DNA from: Mycolicibacterium brisbanense | GTDB lineage: Bacteria; Actinomycetota; Actinomycetes; Mycobacteriales; Mycobacteriaceae | DNA length: 64,000 bases | Direction of reading: 5' to 3' | Assembly: GCF_001570425.1 (NCBI RefSeq) | Contig: NZ_BCSX01000019.1 | Span: forward strand, 124,001 to 188,000 | In this document: positions 1 to 7,917 of the stretch, piece after piece | Layout: each line of letters starts with the position of its first letter | How positions within the stretch are numbered: the stretch's first letter is position 1 | Notes under the pieces: model-generated | What the model saw: only the letters and a program-made list of their open reading frames with translations | Told to the model about the DNA's origin: nothing | Database searches by the model: none | Program-made: the position numbers and the translations under genes

Positions 1-978
1 CCCGACGCCATCGGGATCGATGCCTTGCACCGGTTGGCCAAGGTGGATGCCGCCATCCCGATCGTGGTGCTGACGGGTTTGCACGACGAGCATTTCGGGG
101 TGTCGGCGGTGGCGTCCGGCGCGCAGGACTACCTGGTCAAGGGCCGGGTGGAGCCGGAGGTGCTGGTGCGCGCGGTGCGGTACGCCATCGAGCGCAAGCG
201 TGCCGAACTCACCGCCGTCGCCCTGCACGCCAGCCATCTACGCGCGCAGGAGAACGCACGGCTCGAGCGCGGGCTGCTCCCGTCCCCGTTGCTGCTCGGT
301 GACCCGGGCGTCGAGATCATCACGCAGTCCCTGCCCAGCCGCCAGGACGCCCTGATCGGCGGGGATTTCTACGATGTGGTCCAGACCAACGACCGCACGG
401 TTCACGTGATGATCGGGGATGTCGCCGGCCACGGCCCGGATGCCGCGGCACTGGGAGTGGCGCTGCGCATCGGCTGGCGCGCGCTGACGTTCGCGGGGTT
501 GCGGGGCAACGAGCGGATGCGCCAGCTGGACCGGATTCTGACCACCGAACGCCCCGGGACCGGGGTGTTCGCAACGCTGCTGAGCTTGGCGATCGATCCT
601 GACAGCGGTCGCTACGCGGCGGTGCGGGCAGGGCATCCGGGAATGCTCGGCCACAACAGAAACTCCGTGGAATGGATCGAGCCGCCGGCCGGCCCCGCCC
701 TGGGCCTCGGTGCCGAGGAGTGGCCCGTCAACCAACTGCAGCTGTCAGAAGGGCAGGGCCTGCTGCTGCTCACCGACGGCTTGTTCGAGGGGCATGCGGG
801 CCCCGGCGACGAACGCCTCGGCGAAGCCGGCCTGCTCAGGGTGGCTCGAACGCTGGCCGGGTTGCCCGGGCGGGAGTTCGTCGACGCCCTGATCGGCCAG
901 GCCGAGACCTACGCTCAACCGCATGGCGGCCTCACCGATGACATCGCGGTGATCCGGGTGGAGCGGTCTCCCCGATGA
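1..978 (+). CDS. Response-regulator PP2C phosphatase (RsbU/SpoIIE type), 5' end outside window
   Basis: The frame is open at base 1, so the N-terminus is missing. What remains is the end of a receiver domain (IVVLTG strand, DYLVKG with the conserved Lys) followed by a linker helix and a SpoIIE/PP2C phosphatase domain. The metal-binding motifs GGDFYD, GDVAGHGPDAA, LLLTDG and TDDIAV are all visible. By family, such proteins dephosphorylate STAS anti-anti-sigma factors when their receiver is phosphorylated. The RsfB-like STAS gene at 3398-3790 is the obvious candidate substrate (inference). The stop overlaps the start of the next gene by 4 nt (ATGA), so the phosphatase and the histidine kinase are translationally coupled. 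Confidence 0.9.
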   Translation, partial: PDAIGIDALHRLAKVDAAIPIVVLTGLHDEHFGVSAVASGAQDYLVKGRVEPEVLVRAVRYAIERKRAELTAVALHASHLRAQENARLERGLLPSPLLLGDPGVEIITQSLPSRQDALIGGDFYDVVQTNDRTVHVMIGDVAGHGPDAAALGVALRIGWRALTFAGLRGNERMRQLDRILTTERPGTGVFATLLSLAIDPDSGRYAAVRAGHPGMLGHNRNSVEWIEPPAGPALGLGAEEWPVNQLQLSEGQGLLLLTDGLFEGHAGPGDERLGEAGLLRVARTLAGLPGREFVDALIGQAETYAQPHGGLTDDIAVIRVERSPR

Positions 979-2501
979 AGCTCACCGTCCAGGGCTGGCT
1001 CAACGTCGTGCTGGCGACCATGGGCGGCATCGTGCTCGCGGGCGCTGTGGCCGGGGGTCTGATGATCCGATGGACCGACCAGGTCTCCGATGATCTGATC
1101 AACCATCTTCAGCCCGCGCGCGTGGCTGCCTACCGGCTGCAGGCGGCTCTGCGCGATCAGGAAACGGCGGTCCGCGGTTACGCCATCGCGGCTGACCGGC
1201 AGTTCCTGCAGCCCTATGACGAGGGACAGAGCGTCGCCACCGCGGCCGCCGCCGACATCCGGTCGCTGGTGGGCGACCGCGAGCAACAACTGGCCGATCT
1301 CGACGCGATTGCGCGGGCGGCGGACAGGTGGCGCAGCACCTATGCCGCCCCGCTCATCGTCAGTGTCACGCCGGGCCGGCCCGCCGTCGTCGATGAGCAG
1401 ACCGCCGCCCGCGGGAAAGCCGAATTCGACGGTATGCGGGTGCTTTTCGACGCCCAGAACGCGCACCTCGAGCAGCTCAGGAACGCTGCGCGCGATGAGC
1501 TGGACCGCAGCCGAACCTGGCGCGACGGAATGCTGATCGCCGTGATCGCCGCATTCATCGTCACCGCGCTGCTGCTCGCGGTCTGGGTGCGTGGCGCGGT
1601 GATACGCCCGCTGGATGCGCTTGCGGCGGCGTGCCGCAGGATCACCCAGGGCAACTTCGGCGACCGCATCGTCCCCAAGGGGCCCAAGGACATTCGGGCC
1701 ATCTCGGTCGACGTCGAGGACATGCGCCAGCGCATCGTCGATGAGCTCGACGCGTCACGCTCCGCGCAGGCGTCCCTCGATGAGCAGGCCGACGAGCTGA
1801 GGCGGTCGAATGCCGAACTCGAACAGTTCGCCTATGTGGCGTCGCACGATCTGCAGGAGCCGCTGAGAAAGGTGGCCTCGTTCTGCCAGTTGTTGGAGAG
1901 GCGGTACGGCGACAAGCTCGACGAGCGCGGAGTCGAGTACATCGGTTTCGCGGTCGACGGGGCCAAGCGCATGCAGGTGCTGATCAACGATCTGTTGACC
2001 TTTTCCCGGGTCGGGCGGCTGGGCGCGACCCGCGCAGAGGTGGATCTCGGCGCGACGCTGGCGTCCGCGCTGACCAATCTGTCGACTTCCGTGGAGGAGT
2101 CGGGCGCCGACATCGTGCTCCCGTCCGAACCGCTGCCGCAAGTCGACGGTGACCCGACCCTGCTTACGATGGTGTGGCAGAACCTGATCGGAAACGCGGT
2201 GAAGTTCAGGCGGGATGGCTTCGCGCCACACGTCGCGATCGAGTATCGGCCCGACGGCGAGGCCTGGCTGTTCACCGTGTCGGACAACGGCATCGGAATC
2301 GGTGAAGAATTCGCCGACAAGGTCTTCGTGATCTTCCAGCGGTTGCACGGCCGAGACGCTTACGGCGGAACGGGTATCGGGCTTGCGCTGTGCAAGAAGA
2401 TCGTCGAATACCACGGCGGCAACATCTGGATAGACACGTCGTATTCGGGCGGGACCCGGATCAATTTCACCCTGCCCCGAATGGAAGGAAGTTCTGAATG
2501 A
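975..2501 (+). CDS. Membrane sensor histidine kinase (CHASE3-HAMP-HisKA-HATPase)
   Basis: A 508-residue kinase. Transmembrane helices are at about residues 10-32 and 184-204 and flank an extracytoplasmic CHASE3-like helical domain. A HAMP region follows (about 205-258), then HisKA with the phospho-acceptor His291 in SHDLQEP, and HATPase with N-box NLIGNAVKF, G1 DNGIGIG and G2 GTGIGLALCKK. The dimerization box resembles the bacteriophytochrome/Cph1 type, which fits the Rcp1-like regulator downstream. The ATG overlaps the upstream phosphatase stop, and its own stop overlaps the regulator start by 4 nt. The signal sensed cannot be read from the sequence. It probably feeds both the receiver of the upstream phosphatase and the single-domain regulator. 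Confidence 0.93.
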   Translation: MKLTVQGWLNVVLATMGGIVLAGAVAGGLMIRWTDQVSDDLINHLQPARVAAYRLQAALRDQETAVRGYAIAADRQFLQPYDEGQSVATAAAADIRSLVGDREQQLADLDAIARAADRWRSTYAAPLIVSVTPGRPAVVDEQTAARGKAEFDGMRVLFDAQNAHLEQLRNAARDELDRSRTWRDGMLIAVIAAFIVTALLLAVWVRGAVIRPLDALAAACRRITQGNFGDRIVPKGPKDIRAISVDVEDMRQRIVDELDASRSAQASLDEQADELRRSNAELEQFAYVASHDLQEPLRKVASFCQLLERRYGDKLDERGVEYIGFAVDGAKRMQVLINDLLTFSRVGRLGATRAEVDLGATLASALTNLSTSVEESGADIVLPSEPLPQVDGDPTLLTMVWQNLIGNAVKFRRDGFAPHVAIEYRPDGEAWLFTVSDNGIGIGEEFADKVFVIFQRLHGRDAYGGTGIGLALCKKIVEYHGGNIWIDTSYSGGTRINFTLPRMEGSSE

Positions 2502-2944
2502 CATCAGGCGCGGAGGCCCGTGCGATCGACATCCTGCTGGTCGAGGATGATCCCGGTGACGAGCTCATCACCCGGGAAGCGTTCGAGCACAACAAAATCG
2601 AGAACAATCTCTACGTCGCCCGCGACGGTGAGGAAGGGCTGGACTTTCTGTACCGCCGGGGGGCGTTCGAGCACGCCCCGACACCCGACCTCATCCTGCT
2701 CGACCTCAACCTGCCCAAATACGATGGCCGCCAGCTCTTGGAGAAGGTCAAGTCCGACGCAGACCTCTGCCACATCCCCGTCGTCGTCCTCACCACCTCG
2801 TCGGCCGAAGAAGACATTCTGCGCAGCTACAAGCTGCACGCCAACGCCTACGTCACCAAACCCGTTGACCTGGACCAGTTCATGAATGCAGTTCGGCAGA
2901 TCGACGAGTTCTTCGTTCAGGTCGTGCGACTGCCGCAGTCCTGA
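2498..2944 (+). CDS. Single-domain response regulator, Rcp1-like
   Basis: A 148-residue stand-alone receiver with no output domain. The acidic pocket is E16-D17-D18, the phospho-acceptor is D69 in LLDLNLP, the switch residue is T99/T100 and the conserved lysine is K121 in TKPVD. The KPVDLDQF ending is typical of the Rcp1 regulators paired with phytochrome-type kinases. It is coupled by a 4-nt overlap to the histidine kinase and is its likely phosphate partner. Having no DNA-binding domain, it must act through protein contacts, or serve as a phosphate sink for the kinase (inference). Confidence 0.92.
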   Translation: MTSGAEARAIDILLVEDDPGDELITREAFEHNKIENNLYVARDGEEGLDFLYRRGAFEHAPTPDLILLDLNLPKYDGRQLLEKVKSDADLCHIPVVVLTTSSAEEDILRSYKLHANAYVTKPVDLDQFMNAVRQIDEFFVQVVRLPQS

Positions 2945-2948
2945 CCGG

Positions 2949-3380
2949 TCACAACGGGCCGGAGATGTGGTCCCACTGCAGCCGCACCTCCGTGCCCACC
3001 GGTGACGAGTCGATGATCGTGTGATCGCTGAGCGCGCGCATGAGAGGTATGCCGCGGCCGCGCGCGGGGTTGTTCGCCGGTGGCCGGGCCGACCGCCAGC
3101 TGCCTTGGTCGGCGACGGTGACGGTGAGAACCGCCGCGGTCGGATCGTAGTCCGCGCGCAGATGCATGACGCCCGGCTGCGGCGAGCTCACGTAGGCGAA
3201 TTCGGCGACATTGGCGAGTGCTTCGTTGACTGCCAAGAGCACGTCGCTGGCCTTGACCGAGTCGAGCATGAGATGGCTGTGCAGCCAGTCCGAGAACTCA
3301 TGCCGAACCTGGGCAGCCGCTTCTGGGACGGCAGCGACATCAACCTTCGTGAAGCACGCTGGCTGTTGTTGGTCTGACAT
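2949..3380 (-). CDS. RsbW-like anti-sigma factor / serine kinase
   Basis: A 143-residue GHKL ATPase domain of the anti-sigma B family. The N-box is seen in VNEALANVAEF, the DQG of the G1 box in VADQGSW, and the G2 region in RGRGIPLMRAL. In partner switching such proteins bind a sigma factor and inactivate the STAS antagonist by serine phosphorylation. It is convergent with the kinase/regulator operon (4-nt gap) and lies 17 nt downstream of the STAS gene at 3398-3790 on the same strand, so the two are probably co-transcribed. Which sigma factor it binds is not shown here; sigma-F is the mycobacterial precedent. Confidence 0.87.
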   Translation of the reverse strand: MSDQQQPACFTKVDVAAVPEAAAQVRHEFSDWLHSHLMLDSVKASDVLLAVNEALANVAEFAYVSSPQPGVMHLRADYDPTAAVLTVTVADQGSWRSARPPANNPARGRGIPLMRALSDHTIIDSSPVGTEVRLQWDHISGPL

Positions 3381-3397
3381 GGCAACGTGAGTCTCGT

Positions 3398-3790
3398 TTA
3401 ATTCCTCACCGCGGCCAATGCGTCGTCGAGGGTTGCGAACAACTCGACGACGTCGTCGATGCCGACGAGCTTGAGAGGCCGGCTGGTGGCCGGACCGTCG
3501 GCCACCACTGCGAACCGCACCGCGGGCTGCAGTGCGTTGTGTGAGGCGACGAGCACACCCATACCCGCGGACGCGAGGAAATCGACGCCGCTCATGTCGA
3601 CCACCAATGCCGACGGTGAGCTCTTCGTGGCAGAGCGAATGGCCTCCTCGAGCCGGGGTGCAGTCAGCATGTCCACCGTGCCCGATACCACCACGACGCT
3701 GACCTCACCGTCGCGGCGTTCTTCGACTGCGCAGTTGACCGCCGCTGCGGTCGCGTTCGGGCCCTCGGTGGGGATTGGCTGGCTGGTCAT
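3398..3790 (-). CDS. STAS-domain anti-sigma factor antagonist, RsfB-like
   Basis: A 130-residue single STAS domain with the core DMSGVDFLASAGMGVL. Ser74 occupies the position that is phosphorylated in SpoIIAA/RsbV proteins. The ending (RPLKLVGIDDVVELF..TLDDAL) resembles RsfB of M. tuberculosis as I remember it, the redox-insensitive antagonist of the sigma-F anti-sigma factor. The start is the ATG at 3790. It would be phosphorylated by the RsbW-like kinase encoded next to it and dephosphorylated by the PP2C protein at 1-978 (inference from gene order). Confidence 0.87.
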   Translation of the reverse strand: MTSQPIPTEGPNATAAAVNCAVEERRDGEVSVVVVSGTVDMLTAPRLEEAIRSATKSSPSALVVDMSGVDFLASAGMGVLVASHNALQPAVRFAVVADGPATSRPLKLVGIDDVVELFATLDDALAAVRN

Positions 3791-3970
3791 AGGGTCACCT
3801 CCGACGTGTTCGTGCGCCTATGGCGACAGTACAAGGACAAGCGGCATCGCCGCCGCCGCGCCCCGCATACCCACAACGGGGCGAACTCACACCTGATGGT
3901 GGTCATTTCCTTGTATTCGCCCTGAGTACAACCCTTCGGCTGCGTGTCCGGCGTCCGTAGCGTCGAGTCC

Positions 3971-4360
3971 GTGCGGATCTTCGTGGCGGATACCGATGAC
4001 TGGACCGAATTGACCGACGGCGACGAGCCGGTGGTGCGGATCTCGGCGCCTGACCTGGCGCGGGCCCGCCGGATCCGGGCAGGCGTCGACGGGGACGTGG
4101 CGGTGATCCTGGACGTCACGGTGGCGGTCGGCGCTGATTTCCGGTCGGCCCGGCGCGCGCTGCAGGTGGCGACGGACGACTCCAACGTGCGTTACGTCGG
4201 TACGGTACTGGGGCTGGCGGGGCTGATCGCCGACATCGAAGCCGCGGGTGTTGCCGACGGGGTGACGCTGGTCGCGGCCGCGCCGGGCCAGGATCTGCGG
4301 GCCGTCGGCGTCGATGTGCAGCGCCTGCTGGCCTCCCGGTCTCAGGCCAGGGCCTCATAG
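3971..4360 (+). CDS. Hypothetical protein, about 129 aa
   Basis: The chosen start is the GTG at 3971 (V-R-I-F-V-A-D); an in-frame GTG at 3944 would add nine residues with no better ribosome site. The product is acidic, alternates hydrophobic beta strands (VAVILDVTVAV, GVTLVAAAPG) with alanine-rich helices, and has no signal peptide or membrane segment. It looks like a small Rossmann-like alpha/beta fold, possibly a truncated relative of luciferase-type or F420-linked mycobacterial proteins, but I do not recognise a family. It is convergent with the TetR gene, with 2 nt between stops. Confidence 0.6.
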   Translation: MRIFVADTDDWTELTDGDEPVVRISAPDLARARRIRAGVDGDVAVILDVTVAVGADFRSARRALQVATDDSNVRYVGTVLGLAGLIADIEAAGVADGVTLVAAAPGQDLRAVGVDVQRLLASRSQARAS

Positions 4361-4362
4361 CC

Positions 4363-5022
4363 TCAGCGCTGGGCGACGATTCCGGTGAGCATCGCCGATA
4401 GTATTCGCGCGACGCGTGATTCGACGTCGACGACCGCGTGCGCAAGGCCGGGTTCGCTGCGGTAGAGCTCGGCGATCTCCGGGCCGGGTGTGGCCATCTG
4501 CCAGAACGCGCCCGACAGCGATGTGGCTGCGGCCACCAGGTCGACGCCGTCTTCCTCGGTCAACGCCGGCAGCAGCCTGCGTGTCGCGGCGACGATCGCG
4601 TCGACCTCCGTGAGCGTCGCGAGCTTGAATGTCCGCACCGCGTCGACGGAGACATTGCGCTCGAGATTCATCGGCGCCTGGGCGAGCAGATCGCAGAACA
4701 TCCCGCGCTCGGCGAGCGTCGCGGCGAACGTGGAACCGACTGCGGCGGGCGACATCTCGTCGGCCGCGTCCAGGCGTGCACGCAGCGCGGCCGACCATTC
4801 CCGCCAGCCGTCGGCGGTGAGTCGCAAGAAGATCTCCTCGCGCGTCTCGAAATACCGCAGCATCGCGGACTTGTGCATGCCGACCGCTGTGGCGATGTCG
4901 GTGAGGGTGATCTGCCGGATGCCCAGGTCGGAGCCCAACCGCCGGGCGGACTCGAGGATCGCCTCTTCACGGGCCTGTTTGGCCGCGGAACTGCGGGCGC
5001 GCTGGAAGTCGGGGGTCGGCAC
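4363..5022 (-). CDS. TetR-family transcriptional regulator
   Basis: A 219-residue regulator. The N-terminal helix-turn-helix reads ITLTDIATAVGMHKSAMLRYFETREEIF (about residues 38-65), the classic TetR recognition helix; the C-terminal half is a variable ligand/dimer domain. The GTG at 5022 is only 59 nt from the divergent SDR gene. The gap carries two AACnnnGTT palindromes (see 5037-5069), so the protein probably represses itself and the SDR. A TAAACT -10-like hexamer on the minus strand lies just before the GTG, suggesting a leaderless message. The effector is unknown. Confidence 0.9.
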   Translation of the reverse strand: MPTPDFQRARSSAAKQAREEAILESARRLGSDLGIRQITLTDIATAVGMHKSAMLRYFETREEIFLRLTADGWREWSAALRARLDAADEMSPAAVGSTFAATLAERGMFCDLLAQAPMNLERNVSVDAVRTFKLATLTEVDAIVAATRRLLPALTEEDGVDLVAAATSLSGAFWQMATPGPEIAELYRSEPGLAHAVVDVESRVARILSAMLTGIVAQR

Positions 5023-5036
5023 GTAGTGAGTTTAGC

Positions 5037-5069
5037 GCAACACTGTTGCATTATTAACGAAACGGTGTT
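5037..5069. promoter_or_regulatory. Putative TetR operator: two AACnnnGTT palindromes
   Basis: GCAACACTGTTGC at 5037-5049 is a perfect 13-nt palindrome. A second copy with the same AACnnnGTT core (AACGGTGTT) is at 5061-5069. The cores are spaced 22 bp start to start, two helical turns, between the divergent starts of the TetR and SDR genes. This is the layout expected for TetR dimers bound on one DNA face; the assignment is inferred. Confidence 0.6.
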
Positions 5070-5080
5070 GTACTAACTAC

Positions 5081-5953
5081 ATGAGCAAAGTCTGGTTCGT
5101 CACCGGTTCGTCCCGCGGCCTTGGCCGCGCCCTGGTTCGTGCGGCACTGCAGGAGGGTGATCGCGTGGCAGCCACCGCCCGCAGGCCCGAGCAACTCGCC
5201 GACCTTGTCGAGGAGTTCGGCGAGCGGGTCTATCCGCTCGCGCTCGACGTCACCGACCCCGCTGCCGCTGCTGCGGCGCTGGCCGCGGCCCGCGACCGGT
5301 TCGGCCGCCTCGACGTGATCGTCAACAACGCCGGATACGCGAACGTGTCACCCATCGAGACCACCGACGACGCCGACTTCCGCGAGCAGTTCGAAACCAA
5401 CTTCTGGGGCGTCTACAACGTGTCCAAGGCGGCCATCCCGATCCTGCGGGACCAGCAGGGAGGCCTTGTCATCCAGTTCTCGTCGATGGGCGGTCGGGTC
5501 GGCGGATCACCCGGCCTGGCGTCGTATCAGGCCGCCAAGTTCGCGATCGACGGATTTTCCCGGGTGTTGCAGGGCGAGACCGCTCCGTTCGGCGTACGGG
5601 TGCTGGTCGTCGAGCCGAGTGGGTTCCGCACCGACTGGGCCGGGGCTTCGATGACGGTCCACGAGTTTCCCGACGCGTATGCCGAGACTGTCGGTGCCAT
5701 GCGATTCGCGGCAGGCCAGTCCGGGGCCATTGCGGCGGGTGATCCGGTGCGCGCCGCCGAGATTCTGGTGAAAATGACTCGGCGCGACGATATTCCGTAC
5801 CACCTGCCGCTCGGGGTCAATGCCGCGGAAGGCTCGATCGCCCTCGATCGGCAACTGCTCGCCGACGACGACAAGTGGCGTGCGGTCAGCCGGTCCGCCG
5901 ACTTCAGCGAGCCCTACCCGGTGCCGTTCCCGCCCATGTCGCAAACTGTGTGA
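5081..5953 (+). CDS. Short-chain dehydrogenase/reductase
   Basis: A 290-residue classical SDR. The cofactor motif is TGSSRGLGRA (residues 8-17) with an Arg-rich turn after the second strand (AATARRPEQ) that favours NADP(H). NNAGYA, the catalytic Ser in FSSMGG and YQAAKFA with the Tyr/Lys pair are all present. The C-terminus carries extra substrate-binding sequence. It is divergent from the TetR gene and probably controlled by it. The family (oxidoreductase, SDR family) covers many alcohol/ketone substrates, so no substrate is assigned. Confidence 0.92.
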   Translation: MSKVWFVTGSSRGLGRALVRAALQEGDRVAATARRPEQLADLVEEFGERVYPLALDVTDPAAAAAALAAARDRFGRLDVIVNNAGYANVSPIETTDDADFREQFETNFWGVYNVSKAAIPILRDQQGGLVIQFSSMGGRVGGSPGLASYQAAKFAIDGFSRVLQGETAPFGVRVLVVEPSGFRTDWAGASMTVHEFPDAYAETVGAMRFAAGQSGAIAAGDPVRAAEILVKMTRRDDIPYHLPLGVNAAEGSIALDRQLLADDDKWRAVSRSADFSEPYPVPFPPMSQTV

Positions 5954-6007
5954 TTCGTGGCCGAAAGGACACGGGTCGATCGCCTGCTTCGTCCGCAGAC
6001 TTGCTGC

Positions 6008-6658
6008 ATGACCAATACATCCATCGAATCCATCGCCGACATCGTCATTCCCGACACCGAGCTGGTGCGGGACGTCACCGAATACATCCGCGACGCGGAG
6101 AGCGATCTGCTGTTCGATCATTCGCGCCGGGTGTTCCTGTTCGGTGCACTGCAGGGCCGCCGCCGCGGGTTGCAGCCCGACCTCGAATTGCTCTATGTCG
6201 GCGCGATGTTCCACGACATCGGGCTCACCGAGCGCTATCGCGACTCGCAGTTGCGGTTCGAGGTCGACGGCGCCAACGCGGCCCAGGAGTTCCTGCTGGC
6301 GCGCGGTGTCGACGAGGCCGACGCGCGCAAGGTGTGGCTGGGCATCGCATTGCACACCACGCCGGGGGTGCCCGAGTTCCTCGAACCCGAAATCGCCCTG
6401 GTGACAGCAGGTGTCGAGACCGACGTGCTGGGGATCGGCCGCGACGACCTGTCACCCGAGGCGCTGGCCGCCGTCACCGCCGCGCACCCGCGGCCCGATT
6501 TCAAACGCCGGATCCTGCAGGCCTTCACCGACGGCAACAAGCACCGGCCGCGCAGCACGTTCGGCAACGTCAACGCCGATGTGCTTGCGCACTACGACGA
6601 TTCGTTCGTCCGCGACGACTTCGTCCAGATCATCCTCGACAACGGCTGGCCCGAATAG
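6008..6658 (+). CDS. HD-domain hydrolase (cyanamide hydratase-like)
   Basis: A 216-residue HD-superfamily metal protein. His38 (LFDHSRRVF), the His69-Asp70 doublet (MFHDIGLT), a later His in GIALHTTPG and an Asp near VSTEVDVLG-type sequence make up the expected divalent-metal site. The overall layout (short N-terminus, HD, then LxRDFxxxI-like ending) is that of cyanamide hydratase-related HD proteins common in actinobacteria. I chose the ATG at 6008 over an upstream in-frame codon at 5957 because homology-like sequence begins there. The substrate is unknown. It sits 54 nt after the SDR gene and could be co-transcribed. Confidence 0.82.
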   Translation: MTNTSIESIADIVIPDTELVRDVTEYIRDAESDLLFDHSRRVFLFGALQGRRRGLQPDLELLYVGAMFHDIGLTERYRDSQLRFEVDGANAAQEFLLARGVDEADARKVWLGIALHTTPGVPEFLEPEIALVTAGVETDVLGIGRDDLSPEALAAVTAAHPRPDFKRRILQAFTDGNKHRPRSTFGNVNADVLAHYDDSFVRDDFVQIILDNGWPE

Positions 6659-6677
6659 CCGCCCACCGAAAGCCCGG

Positions 6678-7142
6678 CTACCAGTTGTAGAACCCGCCCT
6701 CGGGGCCCAGCATCCGTTCCAGCCGGACCCGGTTGATACGGGCCAGTTCGTTGCGGACCACTTTGCGTTCGGTTTCGGTGTCGTTGTGGAGCCGACCATC
6801 GATGCAGTCGAGCACCTCGGTCGGATCGCATGTCGGTGTGCACATGACGAAACCGAAACCGAACCGCTCCCGATAGCGGACCAAGGCGTCGTCGAACCGC
6901 GCCGTCACATCGGGCAGATCGGGCCAGCGGCACCCGATCAACGGATAGGCCTGCAGCACGGCGTCGATGGAATCCTCGCCCAGGCTGAACAACAGTGCGT
7001 CGGCCTGCCGGAACAGGCTCTCGTGGTCGGCGTACGGCCGCGACCGGGCCAGGTCGGCGGACATCAGCACGCTGTAGCAACATTCGTAGACCGCGTGCAC
7101 CGCGCGCCGCATCGGCAATGCGTTGTACGCGTCAAGCCCCAT
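6678..7142 (-). CDS. OHCU decarboxylase (UraD)-fold protein with altered active site
   Basis: A 154-residue protein with the UraD/OHCU fold signature: LDAYNALP at the start, CCYS, then Y..RFGFGFVMC, RLHND and E..VVRNELARINRVRLERML. UraD enzymes finish the conversion of urate to S-allantoin. Here the usual catalytic HPRIG reads YPLIG (Tyr66 in place of His), and the following segment with the catalytic Glu and Gln/Gly is shortened to CRWPDLPD. There is no uricase or HIU hydrolase gene nearby. It may be an inactive or repurposed relative. The start was taken at ATG 7142, where similarity begins. Confidence 0.7.
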   Translation of the reverse strand: MGLDAYNALPMRRAVHAVYECCYSVLMSADLARSRPYADHESLFRQADALLFSLGEDSIDAVLQAYPLIGCRWPDLPDVTARFDDALVRYRERFGFGFVMCTPTCDPTEVLDCIDGRLHNDTETERKVVRNELARINRVRLERMLGPEGGFYNW

Positions 7143-7300
7143 GCCCTGATGCATCAACACACGACCATCATCGAAGGCGCAGAGTACGGCGGTATTACCC
7201 CGTGTTACAGCGACGCTAAATCAGCCCGGATCGTCGGTAGTTAGTGCTGGTGGTTCGGACTCCTCAACGCGGCTCGTGCCTCGCCGCTTGATCGTCGTCC

Positions 7301-7789
7301 TCAGTGGCCCTCGGCCTTGAACCGCTCAATCGAACGCTGCAGCTCGGCCTCGGCCTCCTCGCGGCCGGCCCAGTCGGCGGCCTTGACGAACTTGCCCGGC
7401 TCCAGGTCCTTGTAGTGCACGAAGAAGTGCTTGATGGCGTCGAGTTCGAACTGCGACACGTCGCCGACGTCCTGGATATGGTCCCAGCGCGGGTCGCCGG
7501 CCGGGACACACAGCAGCTTGTCGTCGCCGCCGGCCTCGTCGGTCATCTTGAACATCGCGACCGGTCGAGCTTCGACGATGCAGCCGGGGAACACCGATTC
7601 GGTCAGCAGCACCAGCGCGTCCAGCGGGTCGCCGTCTTCACCGAGGGTGTTCTCGAAGAAGCCGTAGTCGGCGGGGTAACCCATCGGCGTGAACAGGTAG
7701 CGGTCGAGCTTGACCCGGCCCGTCTCGTGGTCAACCTCGTACTTGTTGCGTGAACCCTTCGGGATCTCGATGACGACGTCGAACTCCAC
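7301..7789 (-). CDS. ppa: Inorganic pyrophosphatase
   Basis: A family I soluble pyrophosphatase of 162 residues, the usual bacterial length. The active-site residues are visible in [27 protein letters not shown] and the metal-binding motif [10 protein letters not shown]. It hydrolyses PPi to phosphate in the cytosol and drives biosynthetic reactions. The start is GTG at 7789, matching the conserved [11 protein letters not shown] beginning. It is divergent from dacB, with a 128-nt gap carrying both promoters, the same arrangement as in M. tuberculosis. Confidence 0.97.
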   Translation of the reverse strand: MEFDVVIEIPKGSRNKYEVDHETGRVKLDRYLFTPMGYPADYGFFENTLGEDGDPLDALVLLTESVFPGCIVEARPVAMFKMTDEAGGDDKLLCVPAGDPRWDHIQDVGDVSQFELDAIKHFFVHYKDLEPGKFVKAADWAGREEAEAELQRSIERFKAEGH

Positions 7790-7917
7790 CGTCGTGGCTC
7801 CTTCGCATCTGCGGATAAGGCATGGGTCGTCGGGCGACGACGCGGGTCAACCCTAATCCAGCGATAGGCTGGCGCAGCGGGGTGCCTGGTCCCCGTCGAT
7901 GAATGAGCAGGAGAACT

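Noticed and set aside
1..978. Treating the first gene as complete from the codon at 25
   Set aside because: The frame is open to base 1 and the receiver domain would be cut in half.
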